Shown here piece after piece: positions 8,482 to 16,885 of a stretch of 64,000 nt of DNA (positions are counted from its first letter, which is position 1; the number at the start of each line of letters is the position of its first letter). Made by a program: the position numbers and the translations under genes. Source of the DNA: an uncultured Lachnospiraceae bacterium (GTDB lineage: Bacteria; Bacillota; Clostridia; Lachnospirales; Lachnospiraceae); contig CAJTMW010000005.1 of NCBI GenBank assembly GCA_910577275.1, forward strand, positions 61,620 through 125,619. The letters are read 5' to 3'. Under the pieces are notes generated by a model. It was not told the origin of the DNA. It saw only the letters and a list, made by a program, of their open reading frames with translations, and ran no database searches.

Positions 8482-10098
8482 ATGGGACTGTTTTTAAATA
8501 GCAATGCGCCATATGAGGGATATAGAGAAATACTCAGAGATACTTACTTTGTGGACAAATCTTATTTTTTAAATGAGCTGATACCCTATTTTGAGAAAAG
8601 AAACCGTTACTGCTGTATTACAAGGCCGCGCCGTTTCGGGAAAACAGTGATGGCAAATATGGTGAGGGCTTTCTTCGGAAAAACAGACCGGAAGGACGGT
8701 ATATTTGACGCTCTGGAAATATCAAAAACGCAAGACTACAGAATGCATCTGAACCGGCACGACGTTATTTATATTGATTTCAGCAAAACGCCTAAAAACT
8801 GTAAAAGCTATGAGCAGTATATTGCCCGGATTCAGGACGGCATTGTGAAGGATTTGTCGGAGGCTTACGCTGATTTTCATTTGAGCGGGGACGAATCGGT
8901 ATGGGATGCGCTGCAGATTATTTATGAAAAAACAGAAAACAAGTTTTTATTTGTGATGGATGAGTGGGACGCGGTTTTTCATATGCCGTTTGTTACGGCG
9001 GAAGAACAGAGGGAATATCTTTTGTTTTTGAAAAATATGTTGAAAGACCAGCCGTATGTGGAGTTCGCCTACATGACAGGTATTCTGCCTATTGCGAAGT
9101 ACTCAGGGGGTTCCGAGCTGAATATGTTTGTGGAGTATGACATGGTTACATCGGAGAAGTTCAGCGAATATTTCGGCTTTTCGGATGATGAGGTGGACAG
9201 GATTTATAAAATTTATCAGAAGGAAACGACAGGACCTAAGTTCAGCCGGGATGAGCTTCGTATCTGGTATGACGGTTATTACACAGCGAAAGGCATCCGT
9301 CTTTACAATCCCCGTTCCGTGGTTTTGGCGTTGACCGATAACCAGCTTCGCAATTACTGGACCAGCTCGGGACCTTATGATGAACTGTTTTATTATATCA
9401 GAAATAATGTGAAGGACGTGAGAGATGATTTGGCGTTAATGGTGTCCGGGGAGAGGGTTGCCGCAAAAACAGGAGAGTTTTCGGCAATTTCCATGGAGAT
9501 AAATTCCCGGGAGCAGATATATTCGGCAATGGTTGTTTACGGTCTTCTTACCTCTGAAAAGGGCGAAGTCATGATTCCCAACAGAGAGCTGATGGACAGG
9601 TTTAATGAATTACTGCTTTCGAAAGAGTCACTGGGATATGTGTACAGTCTGGCAAGAAAATCCGAACAGATGCTTCAGGCAACGCTTTCGGGCAATACGA
9701 AAGTGATGGAAGAGATTCTGGAGTTCGCGCATAACACGGAAGCGCCGATTTTATCTTATAATAATGAGACGGAGCTGTCGGCGACGGTAAATTTATGTTA
9801 TCTTTCTGCGCGGAATAATTACCGGGTGGAGCGGGAGGATAAGGCCGGAAAGGGCTTTGTAGACTTTATTTTTTATCCCGAACGGAAAAATGAGGACTGT
9901 ATTATTCTTGAGCTGAAAGTGGACAGTACGCCGGAAAAAGCGATTGCCCAGATAAAGGAAAAAAATTATGCCCTTTGTTTTAAAGGGAAGTTGGGGGAAA
10001 GCCCTGAGTATACCGGCAGGATATTGGCGGTTGGAATCAGCTACAGCAAAGCTTCGAAAGCGCATAGCTGTAAAATAGAAGTGTTAAATAATTTTTAA
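8482..10098 (+). CDS. AAA-ATPase-like protein with PD-(D/E)XK nuclease domain
   Basis: A 538-residue protein of the AAA-ATPase_like (PF09820) plus PDDEXK_9 (PF08011) architecture, very common in Bacteroides and Lachnospiraceae. The family opening with YFVDKSYFLNELI leads to a Walker-A-like RPRRFGKTVMANM (about 50-62) and Walker-B-like FLFVMDEWDAVF. The C-terminal nuclease-like core has GFVDFIFYP and IILELKVD (about 458-483), giving the D and E-x-K catalytic residues. Biological role is unknown; paralogues are dispersed and numerous, which suggests a mobile or defence-related history. It is a different family from the DUF4143 ATPase 800 bases upstream. Confidence 0.88.
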   Translation: MGLFLNSNAPYEGYREILRDTYFVDKSYFLNELIPYFEKRNRYCCITRPRRFGKTVMANMVRAFFGKTDRKDGIFDALEISKTQDYRMHLNRHDVIYIDFSKTPKNCKSYEQYIARIQDGIVKDLSEAYADFHLSGDESVWDALQIIYEKTENKFLFVMDEWDAVFHMPFVTAEEQREYLLFLKNMLKDQPYVEFAYMTGILPIAKYSGGSELNMFVEYDMVTSEKFSEYFGFSDDEVDRIYKIYQKETTGPKFSRDELRIWYDGYYTAKGIRLYNPRSVVLALTDNQLRNYWTSSGPYDELFYYIRNNVKDVRDDLALMVSGERVAAKTGEFSAISMEINSREQIYSAMVVYGLLTSEKGEVMIPNRELMDRFNELLLSKESLGYVYSLARKSEQMLQATLSGNTKVMEEILEFAHNTEAPILSYNNETELSATVNLCYLSARNNYRVEREDKAGKGFVDFIFYPERKNEDCIILELKVDSTPEKAIAQIKEKNYALCFKGKLGESPEYTGRILAVGISYSKASKAHSCKIEVLNNF

Positions 10099-10116
10099 GA
10101 AAGGAAAAACGGCGAA

Positions 10117-10419
10117 ATGGTAAAGCACATTATTCTATGGAAACTCAAAGAAACTCTTACAGGGGAGGAAAAGGAGCGGGTGAAAGCCGGTATTAAGGAA
10201 GGGCTGGAGGGCTTAAAGGGAAAAATCCCGGGTCTTCTGGATATTAAGGTGCAGGCAAACGGACTCTCATCTTCCAATGCGGACGTGATGCTGGATTCTT
10301 CCTTTGAAAGCGAGGAAGCGCTGAAAGGCTACAGCGTTCATCCGGCCCATGTGGAGGTGGCGGACACGAAGGTAAGGCCCTACACGGAAATAAGGCTTTG
10401 TCTTGACTTTTGCGAATAA
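10117..10419 (+). CDS. Dabb (stress-responsive alpha-beta barrel) family protein
   Basis: A 100-residue protein matching the Dabb fold: MVKHIILWKLKE opening, a long amphipathic helix (EEKERVKAGIKEGLEGLKGKIPGL), and the YSVHPAHVEVADTKVRPYTE segment with the conserved His-Pro. These dimeric ferredoxin-like barrels include plant stress proteins and some cyclases; bacterial copies have unknown substrates. It follows the AAA/PD-DExK gene by 18 bases, so could share its transcript, but a functional link is not evident. Confidence 0.85.
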   Translation: MVKHIILWKLKETLTGEEKERVKAGIKEGLEGLKGKIPGLLDIKVQANGLSSSNADVMLDSSFESEEALKGYSVHPAHVEVADTKVRPYTEIRLCLDFCE

Positions 10420-10481
10420 TGCGCCGGGGTTTTGGCTGGTCAGGAGAATTAAATTCCGCTAATGACAATTGAAAGCCCTTG

Positions 10482-10528
10482 CCATATATATCAGAGCGAT
10501 ATATAATATATCAAACTGATATATATGG
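10482..10528 (+). promoter_or_regulatory. tandem palindromic operator upstream of the Fe-S/PadR operon
   Basis: Two 19-bp dyads lie side by side: ATATATC-N5-GATATAT (10486-10504) and ATATATCA-N3-TGATATAT (10506-10524), with centres 20 bp apart, about two helical turns. A larger perfect 13-bp inverted repeat (10482-10494 with 10516-10528) encloses both, and flanking AAAGCCC-like bases extend it. The first gene starts at 10540 with its ribosome site inside the right arm. The likely ligand is the PadR protein encoded second in the operon, so autorepression is expected. Confidence 0.65.
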
Positions 10529-10539
10529 AGGGCTTTGCT

Positions 10540-11325
10540 ATGACAAGACAAAGGGTAAGAAAACTGACGCTCATAATTTCTCTTTTGCTGTTCCCGGTTA
10601 CGCTTTACTATTTCAGTCCCGCATTAATTATCAATGCGGGGCTTAGCGGAATCGTTAACGGGAGCTTTATTGTATTTGCAGCTTTGTTCCTGCTGTCCAT
10701 TCCCTTCGGGAGGCTTTTTTGCGCGTATCTGTGTCCGGCGGGAGGTCTGCAGGAATGTGCGTTTCCGGTGAACGAAAGGGTTCCTGTTCAGGGATGGCGG
10801 AACAGGATAAAATATGTCGTCTGGGTCGTTTGGCTGGCGGCGGTGTTATTTTGCTATTTGCAAAAAGGGCGGATTCTGGAGGTTGATTTTTTCTTTGAAA
10901 CGGAAAAGAGGATTTCCGTTTCGTCCGTCCAGAGCTATCTCATTTATTACGGGATTGTATGCCTGATTCTGGCGCCGGCGATTCTTTCGGGAAAGAGGGC
11001 TTTCTGCCATTATTTTTGCTGGATGGCGCCGTTTATGGCGGCAGGCATAAAGCTTCGCCGCCTGCTTCGTCTTCCGGGGCTGTGTGTGCGGGAAAAGGAA
11101 AAGGCGGAATGTATTTCCTGCGGGAAATGCCGGAGGGCCTGTCCGATGGGAATTGATGTGGAAAGTGAGATAAAGGACGGTAGCATTCAAAGCCTGGAAT
11201 GTATTTTGTGCGGCGCCTGTATTGACAGTTGTCCGGCGAGGGCGTTAGGGTATGGGGTAAGACCTGTGAAAAGCAGGCGGAATTTTGATAAGGGGCATGG
11301 CAATGGCGGCGGAAAAAAAACTTGA
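10540..11325 (+). CDS. NapH/CcoG-like membrane 4Fe-4S protein
   Basis: A 261-residue membrane redox protein. About five hydrophobic segments fill residues 1-175. Two membrane-edge cysteine motifs, FCAYLCPAGGLQE and FCHYFCWMAPFM, are the CxxxCP-type signature of the NapH/NosR/RdhC group. The cytoplasmic C-terminus carries two 4Fe-4S clusters, CISCGKCRRACPMGI and CILCGACIDSCPARA. Such proteins pass electrons between the quinone pool or a flavoprotein and a partner. No partner reductase is adjacent, so the acceptor is unknown. ATG 10540 is chosen since GGAGGG lies 7 bases upstream. It overlaps the PadR gene by 23 bases. Confidence 0.82.
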   Translation: MTRQRVRKLTLIISLLLFPVTLYYFSPALIINAGLSGIVNGSFIVFAALFLLSIPFGRLFCAYLCPAGGLQECAFPVNERVPVQGWRNRIKYVVWVVWLAAVLFCYLQKGRILEVDFFFETEKRISVSSVQSYLIYYGIVCLILAPAILSGKRAFCHYFCWMAPFMAAGIKLRRLLRLPGLCVREKEKAECISCGKCRRACPMGIDVESEIKDGSIQSLECILCGACIDSCPARALGYGVRPVKSRRNFDKGHGNGGGKKT

Positions 11326-11857
11326 CTGTGTGATTTTAGGTCTGCTCAGCCACGAGGAGCTGACGGGGTATGAAATTAAAAAGAGAATGGACACGGCCCT
11401 GAAATACTTCTGGGGAGCGAGCTACGGAAGCATTTATCCCACGCTGAGCGATTTGGTCGGACGGGGGCTTGCCGATAAGCGGGAGGAGAGGGAAAATAAC
11501 AGGAACAAGCTGATATATACCATCACGGACGCGGGAAGGGACTATCTGAAAGCATGGCTGAAAGCGCCTGCTGAGCGCGACGAGCTCCGCTATGAAACGC
11601 TTTTGAAGCTGTTTTTTGGAAACGAGTCCGGGGAAGAACAGGCGATAGTGCATATTGAGGCTTTCCGGGAAAAGACGGAAACAGAGCTGGCATATCTGCT
11701 GAAAGCTCAACAGGCATTGAAAGCCTGTCTTGACGAGGATGAAACCCATAAATACTATCTGCTTACCGTGGAGTTTGGAATAAAAACCTGCCGCGCTTAT
11801 CTGGAATGGTGCGGGGAGGCGAAAAAGACCTTTGAAAATCAGGAGAAAAAACAATGA
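11303..11857 (+). CDS. PadR family transcriptional regulator
   Basis: A 184-residue PadR regulator: N-terminal winged helix (about 6-85) with the LGLLSHEELTGYEIKKRMD and SYGSIYPTLSDLVGRGLADKR motifs, and a C-terminal coiled dimerisation region (Vir_act_alpha_C type, about 95-175). PadR proteins repress membrane or detoxification genes and release on ligand binding. It sits between the Fe-S protein and DUF1848 genes with overlapping ends, and the paired palindromes at 10486-10524 are the best candidate binding site. Start 11303 follows AAGGGG; ATG 11297 is also possible. Confidence 0.88.
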   Translation: MAAEKKLDCVILGLLSHEELTGYEIKKRMDTALKYFWGASYGSIYPTLSDLVGRGLADKREERENNRNKLIYTITDAGRDYLKAWLKAPAERDELRYETLLKLFFGNESGEEQAIVHIEAFREKTETELAYLLKAQQALKACLDEDETHKYYLLTVEFGIKTCRAYLEWCGEAKKTFENQEKKQ

Positions 11858-12810
11858 TACTCAACACCGGCAGCAGAACCGACATCCCGGCGTATTACAG
11901 CGACTGGTTTTTTAACCGGATAAAGGAAGGCTATGTACTGGTGCGCAATCCCTACAATCCGGTGCGGGTAACGAAATATCTGCTGAGCCCGGAGGTGGTG
12001 GACGTTATGGTGTTCTGCACCAAAAATCCCCTTCCCATGCTGGACAGGCTTTCAGAGCTTTCGGCTTTTGACACTTTCTGGTTTGTGACGATTACGCCGT
12101 ACGGAAAGGACATTGAACCGTTTGTCCCGGATAAAGAGGAAATTCTGGAGGCGTTTGGCAGGCTGTCAGAACTGGTGGGGCCGGAGCGCATAAGCTGGCG
12201 CTATGACCCGGTTTTTCTTACGGAAAAATATTCCGCAGATTTTCATATCAGGCAGTTTGAGAAGATGGCCGGCCGGCTTAAGGGGCATACCCGCCAGTGC
12301 GTGGTAAGCTTCATTGATTTATACGAAAAGACCAGAAGAAATTTTCCGGGAGCGCGCAGCGTTTCTTTCAGCGAGCAGGCATATCTGACTGACGCCTTTG
12401 CCGGGATTGCCGCCGGAAGCGGCTTACAGATTCATCTGTGCTGTGAAAGCGAAAGGTTAATCGCCGCCTGCCGGGAGCAGACGGCGAAAAATGTGGATGT
12501 AGCAGGCTGTATGTCAAAAGAGGTGCTGGAGGCGGCAATCGGCTGCAGGCTGGATGTGCCGAAGAAGAAAGGGGCAAGGAGCGAGTGTAACTGTCTGTTG
12601 GGAGCGGACATCGGCGCCTACAACACCTGCGCTCACGGCTGTCTGTACTGCTACGCCAATTATGACAGGCAGTCGGTGCTTGAAAACAGGAAAAACCACG
12701 ACCCGGCCTCCCCTCTGCTCACCGGTAATCTCCGGGCAGAGGATATTGTAAAGGAGGCGGAGCAGACCTCTTGGAAAAACGGTCAGATGAGTATTTTTGA
12801 TATTGTGTAG
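11854..12810 (+). CDS. DUF1848 family protein with Cys-rich C-terminus
   Basis: A 318-residue protein of the DUF1848 family, recognised by ILNTGSRTDIPAYYSDWFFNRIKEGYVLVRNPYNP, the VDVMVFCTKNP strand and ISWRYDPVF. The barrel-like core and the C-terminal Cys cluster (CNCLLGADIGAYNTCAHGCLYCYANYD) recall radical-SAM proteins related to spore photoproduct lyase, and the CLYCYAN end suits an Fe-S cluster. The reaction is unknown. It overlaps the PadR stop by ATGA, so it is translated with that operon, which couples it to the membrane Fe-S protein. Confidence 0.82.
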   Translation: MILNTGSRTDIPAYYSDWFFNRIKEGYVLVRNPYNPVRVTKYLLSPEVVDVMVFCTKNPLPMLDRLSELSAFDTFWFVTITPYGKDIEPFVPDKEEILEAFGRLSELVGPERISWRYDPVFLTEKYSADFHIRQFEKMAGRLKGHTRQCVVSFIDLYEKTRRNFPGARSVSFSEQAYLTDAFAGIAAGSGLQIHLCCESERLIAACREQTAKNVDVAGCMSKEVLEAAIGCRLDVPKKKGARSECNCLLGADIGAYNTCAHGCLYCYANYDRQSVLENRKNHDPASPLLTGNLRAEDIVKEAEQTSWKNGQMSIFDIV

Positions 12811-12815
12811 GGAGC

Positions 12816-13604
12816 TTACTTGAGCAGCAGCTCATAACGGAAATTCCCTATGGCTCTTTTAAAGAGAAGGGCGGCAAGCAGAGCGCACAGTACGCCGAGT
12901 CCGAACAAAATCCATCCGTTCACCAGCAGGATTCCGGTAAACTGTCCGGCAACCAGAAGCAGAACCGGAAGCAGGAGAAAAACGGCTCCCTGCTGCGCGT
13001 CCTCCATGCTTTGGGCTCTGGCCGAGGTGCGGACAATCAGGATAATGGCAATCAGCGAGACCGCCGGGGAAACCAGCAGCATAATCAGCAGCCATTTGGC
13101 GTCCGGGAAAAGAAAAGTTCTTTCCAAAAAGTAAATTTCCGTTTCCAGTACGGTCAGCATGACCAGAAAAGAGGAAAAGGATACGAACATGCTCAGCAGA
13201 AAGGATGCCAGTACCTTGGAACGGAATATCTGTTTCAGGGAAAGCGGGCAGTAAAGCAGCGTTTCCAGCGTGCGTTTTTCCCGCTCGCCCACAAAGGAGC
13301 TGGCTGCCATGACGGTGGCTGCCATAATCGGGATGATTAAAAAGAATACCGGCAGAACGTAGTTCAGCAGCAGTCCGAGAAAGGCCAGATTGCCGGCCAG
13401 GGTCTGCTCCGCCACGGGCAGCATTTCCAGTATTTTTGCAAATTCCCGGTTCTCCTCCGGCGCAAAGCGAATGGTTAATATAAAAACGGTGGGCATAAAG
13501 ACCGTCAGTACGATGGGAACCACCAGCAGCACAAAGAACATGCGTCTGTTGCTGATAATGCTCTGTAAATCTTTTTTGATAATTGCAATCATTTCCTGTT
13601 TCAT
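12816..13604 (-). CDS. ABC-2 type permease
   Basis: A 262-residue membrane protein with six hydrophobic segments in the NatB/ABC-2 pattern: one near 22-45 (FFVLLVVPIVLTVFMPTVFI), a large loop, then five from about 85 to 255. The SSFVGEREKRTLETLLYCPLSLKQIFRSK segment after the second helix is the ABC-2 coupling motif. It pairs with the ATPase gene 82 bases upstream in the same operon to form an exporter of unknown substrate. The ATG at 13604 follows a GAAAGGGA site; the longer open frame to 13904 lies in the intergenic space and the end of the ATPase gene. Confidence 0.85.
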   Translation of the reverse strand: MKQEMIAIIKKDLQSIISNRRMFFVLLVVPIVLTVFMPTVFILTIRFAPEENREFAKILEMLPVAEQTLAGNLAFLGLLLNYVLPVFFLIIPIMAATVMAASSFVGEREKRTLETLLYCPLSLKQIFRSKVLASFLLSMFVSFSSFLVMLTVLETEIYFLERTFLFPDAKWLLIMLLVSPAVSLIAIILIVRTSARAQSMEDAQQGAVFLLLPVLLLVAGQFTGILLVNGWILFGLGVLCALLAALLFKRAIGNFRYELLLK

Positions 13605-13686
13605 TTTTTCCCTTTCTTTTTTTGTTTTTTCAGTCAGCGGGCCGGGCGGCATGTCTGCCCTGCAATACAAATTTTGTCTGATACCT

Positions 13687-14619
13687 TCATCGACTGCCAG
13701 CAGGCGTCTGCCGGGCGCCGCTGCCTGCGGCAGTAAGTGCAAAGTAGATATCCTCAAGGGAAGGCAGAGAGGACGAAACATGATAAATATTTCCTCCGGC
13801 TTCCACAATCCGCCGCACAAGCGCCGGAATTTCTTCCTGCGACGAAACCGCAAGCTCATATTCCTGATTTCCTGTCTGCGTAAGGGGCAGTCCGCCGGGA
13901 ACATTTGCGGCTCGCAGCCTTACTTTGGTTTCGGAACAAAGCCGGGAACGCAGCGCCTCCAGAGTTCCGTCGGCAAGGAGCTTTCCGCTGGAAAGCAGGC
14001 CGTAGCGGGTACAGATTTCCTGCGCGTAGCGGAGCTGGTGGGTGCAGAGGAAAACAGTGATTCCCTTTTCCCCTGCCAGAGAGCGAATCATTGCGTGAAC
14101 ACTCCGGGCGCTTTCCGGGTCAAGCCCTGAGGTGGGCTCGTCAAGGAATAAAATCTTCGGTTCATGAATCAAAGCCCTTGCCAGTGAAAGGCGCTGTCTC
14201 ATACCGGTGGAATAGGCGGAGAGCTTTTTGTCTGCGGCATCCGACAGCTCCAGCTGTTCCAGCAGCCGGATTCCCCGTTTTTTGCTTTCCTCTGTTCCAA
14301 GGCCGAAAACCGAGCCGTAAAATACCAGATTTTGAATCCCCGTCAGATTATCGTACATCTGGGCGTGTTCTGTGACCACGCCGGACATGGCGTGGGCTTT
14401 CTCCGGCGCTTTAGCCGGATTGACGCCAAACAGCGCACAGCTCCCTTCCGTGGGAGTCAGCATACCGCTAAGCAGCTTGACGGCAGTGGTTTTTCCGGCG
14501 CCATTGGGCCCCAGGAATCCAAAAACCTCTCCCTGATTCAGGGTGATGGAGACACAGTCCAGGGCCTTTTTGCCGCCCTCGTATATTTTTGATAAATTGT
14601 TGATTTCAATTGCATTCAT
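13687..14619 (-). CDS. ABC transporter ATP-binding protein, NatA/CcmA type
   Basis: A 310-residue ATPase with Walker A GPNGAGKTT, signature YSTGMRQRLS, Walker B ILFLDEPTSGLD and H-loop LCTHQLRYAQE. The DRA-type C-terminal extension (about 215-300) is typical of drug or sodium exporters. It lies 27 bases after the XRE regulator gene and before the ABC-2 permease on the minus strand, so the three form one operon. The last 15 residues are Gly/Ala/Arg-rich and unlike the family, possibly read-through into the spacer. Confidence 0.9.
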   Translation of the reverse strand: MNAIEINNLSKIYEGGKKALDCVSITLNQGEVFGFLGPNGAGKTTAVKLLSGMLTPTEGSCALFGVNPAKAPEKAHAMSGVVTEHAQMYDNLTGIQNLVFYGSVFGLGTEESKKRGIRLLEQLELSDAADKKLSAYSTGMRQRLSLARALIHEPKILFLDEPTSGLDPESARSVHAMIRSLAGEKGITVFLCTHQLRYAQEICTRYGLLSSGKLLADGTLEALRSRLCSETKVRLRAANVPGGLPLTQTGNQEYELAVSSQEEIPALVRRIVEAGGNIYHVSSSLPSLEDIYFALTAAGSGARQTPAGSR

Positions 14620-14646
14620 ATAGTTCTCCTTGACACATTTACAGTC

Positions 14647-15750
14647 TTAAGATTTGAGGAGGCGAACGAGCCTTTCAAAGCGCGGCTCCCCTTTCAGCGA
14701 TTCAAAAGCGGCGTTGTTAAAAACGGCTTCTCCCATGCTTTTGCGGATAACCGCTTCGCTCCGCGGCAGAGAGTCGCCCAGAGGCAGGCAGCGTTCCAGC
14801 CATTCGTCCAGAAGGCTGAAATAGGAATCCCCATGAAGCGTAAGGGGGTTTTTATCCGACAATACCAGCTCCGTATAATCCTCAAGAAGCTCCAGCGCAC
14901 GGGCTTTCTCATTCAGGGCGCAAAATCCCTGAGCCGCGGAAAGCGTGAGGGACAAAAACATTCCGGGATGCAGGTTTTTCAAATCAAATACTTCCGCAAT
15001 ACCCGTCAGCCGGCGGCAGGTTTCCTCATACATAGAAGGAGCGTCCGCGCAGCATGTCATATAGGAGGACAAAAGATTTAAAAGCGCAAGAAGGGAGCTG
15101 TAAATCCCGGCCTGTAGAATCCGTTTTGCCTCCGTGACATTTCCGGTCATCTGAAAAGCGGAAGCAAGTAAAGGCTCGGGATTCATGCGGACACCCTCCA
15201 AAGGTTCTAAAAGCGCAAAGACCTCCTCCGGCAGTCCAAGCTGCAGCAGGCAAAGAGCCTCCATACAGACTGCCTGCGCGTCAAGCTCCGTATCCCCGCT
15301 GATTTCACGTACCCGGCAAAAGAGCTGTATTGCCTCTTTAAGAACGGCTTTTCTCCTTTCCGGCGATTCCGAAAGCATACAGTGGTTTACAAATAGAGAG
15401 CCGATTTGGAACAAAAGGGGAGCGCAGGAAAAATATTTCCCGGCAATATCCTGACAGTCCTTCATTACCTCCTCAAAGGGCTTTTCCGCAAAATCCCGGG
15501 TCAGCTTCCGGTACAGCTTTCGGATATCCTCCCTGTCCATCTGTGGCTCATACCCCATCAGCTCGTCGATGCTGATATCAAAAAAGGCTGCCAGCCTCGG
15601 AAGGAGAGTGATGTCAGGGTAGGTTGCGGCTGTTTCCCATTTTGAGACAGAGGCTTTCGATACCCCGATATATTCCGCCAGTTCATCCTGCGTGATTCCT
15701 TTTTTATGGCGGTTCTGCATTAAAATACGTCCGATATTGATTTCTTTCAT
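14647..15750 (-). CDS. XRE family regulator with TPR-like helical domain
   Basis: A 367-residue regulator. An N-terminal HTH (about 5-60: IGRILMQNRHKKGITQDELAEYIGVSKASVSKWE) is followed by a long helical region of degenerate tetratricopeptide-like pairs, as in Rgg or PlcR-type quorum regulators and in many Clostridial ABC-linked regulators. ATG 15750 is chosen because GGTGAGG lies just upstream. It heads the ABC exporter operon and is divergent from the PhnP-like hydrolase. The palindrome at 15825-15845 in the shared region is a likely operator. The helical domain may bind a peptide, but that is inference. Confidence 0.85.
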   Translation of the reverse strand: MKEINIGRILMQNRHKKGITQDELAEYIGVSKASVSKWETAATYPDITLLPRLAAFFDISIDELMGYEPQMDREDIRKLYRKLTRDFAEKPFEEVMKDCQDIAGKYFSCAPLLFQIGSLFVNHCMLSESPERRKAVLKEAIQLFCRVREISGDTELDAQAVCMEALCLLQLGLPEEVFALLEPLEGVRMNPEPLLASAFQMTGNVTEAKRILQAGIYSSLLALLNLLSSYMTCCADAPSMYEETCRRLTGIAEVFDLKNLHPGMFLSLTLSAAQGFCALNEKARALELLEDYTELVLSDKNPLTLHGDSYFSLLDEWLERCLPLGDSLPRSEAVIRKSMGEAVFNNAAFESLKGEPRFERLVRLLKS

Positions 15751-15808
15751 TTTCCTCACCTCATGCTTATTATGGGAGAAAGAGCGGAAAAATACAATGG
15801 ACGGGAAC

Positions 15809-15845
15809 GAAACTTTAGTTAAAAAAGTTTCCTGACGGGAAACTT
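15809..15845. promoter_or_regulatory. palindromic operator between XRE regulator and MBL gene
   Basis: A perfect dyad AAGTTTCC-TGACG-GGAAACTT lies at 15825-15845. A further GAAACTTT half-site is at 15809-15816, mirroring AAAGTTTC at 15824-15831, so three or more half-sites are packed in 37 bp. The position in the divergent promoter region suits binding by the XRE regulator. A TATAAT at 15898-15903 is the probable -10 box of the plus-strand gene; no good -35 is seen. Confidence 0.5.
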
Positions 15846-15937
15846 CCCGGACTTTTAAGGGAAACGAATTTTCTCGCCATGACAGGTAAAATCGTGCTAT
15901 AATTGAGAAGCAAAGAAAGGAAACGAGGTAAAACACA

Positions 15938-16825
15938 ATGAAAATAAAATATCTGGGCACAGCGGCTTTTGAGGGGGTTCCGTCTCTTTTTTGCACATGC
16001 AATGTCTGTCAGGAGGCAAAGGAAAAGAAAGGACGTTATATCCGTTCCCGCTCTCAGGCCATTATCAACGACGAGCTTTTGATGGACTTTCCGGCGGACA
16101 CGGTGTGGCATTCTATTCAGTATGAGATGGACTGGACGAAGATTGGCCACTGTCTGATTACCCACAGCCACAGCGACCATCTTTATCCTTCGGATGTGGA
16201 GATGGCAGGAGCCGGTTTTACAGGAAAGCACCGTCCGCTGCATTTTTATGCGGCAAAGGACGGATATGAAAAGCTGCGGTGTATGACGGACGACCCTGAA
16301 ATGGGCGACGCGTCGGATGTTACCCTTGTGGAGCCGGGAAAGAAATTTCTGGCGGGCGACGGCGGGCGGTACGAGGTTCTTCCTTTATGGGCAAACCATA
16401 ATGCGGAAACCTCTCCGGTGATTTATTCCATTTTTCATGAGGGAAAACGAATCCTTTATGCCCATGACACCGGTATTTTTCCCGAGAATACATGGGAGGC
16501 CCTTGCCGGTCAGGGGCGCTATGATTTGATTTCCCTTGACTGCACCGGCGGGCCAAGTGGCAGGCACAGGATGAGCGGGGAAGACGCGGGAATTATTCTC
16601 TCCTGTCCGGGCGACTATATGGAGTGGCGCGACGGCCATATGAGCCTTTGGACAAACAGGGAGGTCATCGAGCGCATGCGCAGGGAGAATATGATTGACG
16701 GAAAAACCGTAATCGTCGCCAACCATTTTTCCCACAACTGCGGACAAGGGTATGAGGGAATCCGTCTGGAGGCGGAAAAATACGGCATTCTTGCGGCCTA
16801 TGACGGGATGGAAGTGGAGATATAA
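15938..16825 (+). CDS. PhnP-like MBL-fold metal-dependent hydrolase
   Basis: A 295-residue metallo-beta-lactamase-fold hydrolase. The metal motif is HSHSDH (His76, His78, Asp80, His81), with further ligands in AHDTG and ANHFSH. An early cysteine cluster FCTCNVCQEA (Cys19, 21, 24) resembles the structural zinc site of PhnP, the phosphoribosyl cyclic phosphodiesterase. No phn genes are adjacent, so the substrate is not known; a cyclic phosphodiester is a reasonable guess. The gene is divergent from the XRE/ABC operon and could be part of the same response. Confidence 0.85.
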   Translation: MKIKYLGTAAFEGVPSLFCTCNVCQEAKEKKGRYIRSRSQAIINDELLMDFPADTVWHSIQYEMDWTKIGHCLITHSHSDHLYPSDVEMAGAGFTGKHRPLHFYAAKDGYEKLRCMTDDPEMGDASDVTLVEPGKKFLAGDGGRYEVLPLWANHNAETSPVIYSIFHEGKRILYAHDTGIFPENTWEALAGQGRYDLISLDCTGGPSGRHRMSGEDAGIILSCPGDYMEWRDGHMSLWTNREVIERMRRENMIDGKTVIVANHFSHNCGQGYEGIRLEAEKYGILAAYDGMEVEI

Positions 16826-16839
16826 ACTGATTAAAAAAG

Positions 16840-16871
16840 GCGCTGTATCATAGCACAAAAAAATACAGCGC
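16840..16871. other. stem-loop between MBL and GH13 genes
   Basis: A perfect 9-bp stem GCGCTGTAT (16840-16848) with ATACAGCGC (16863-16871), loop of 14 bases. On the minus strand it is followed by CCTTTTTT, giving a terminator shape; on the plus strand no U-run follows. It lies 15 bases after the hydrolase stop and just before the amylase ribosome site, so it could act as a weak terminator or mRNA processing stem. Confidence 0.5.
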
Positions 16872-16885
16872 GGAAAAGAGGAGAG

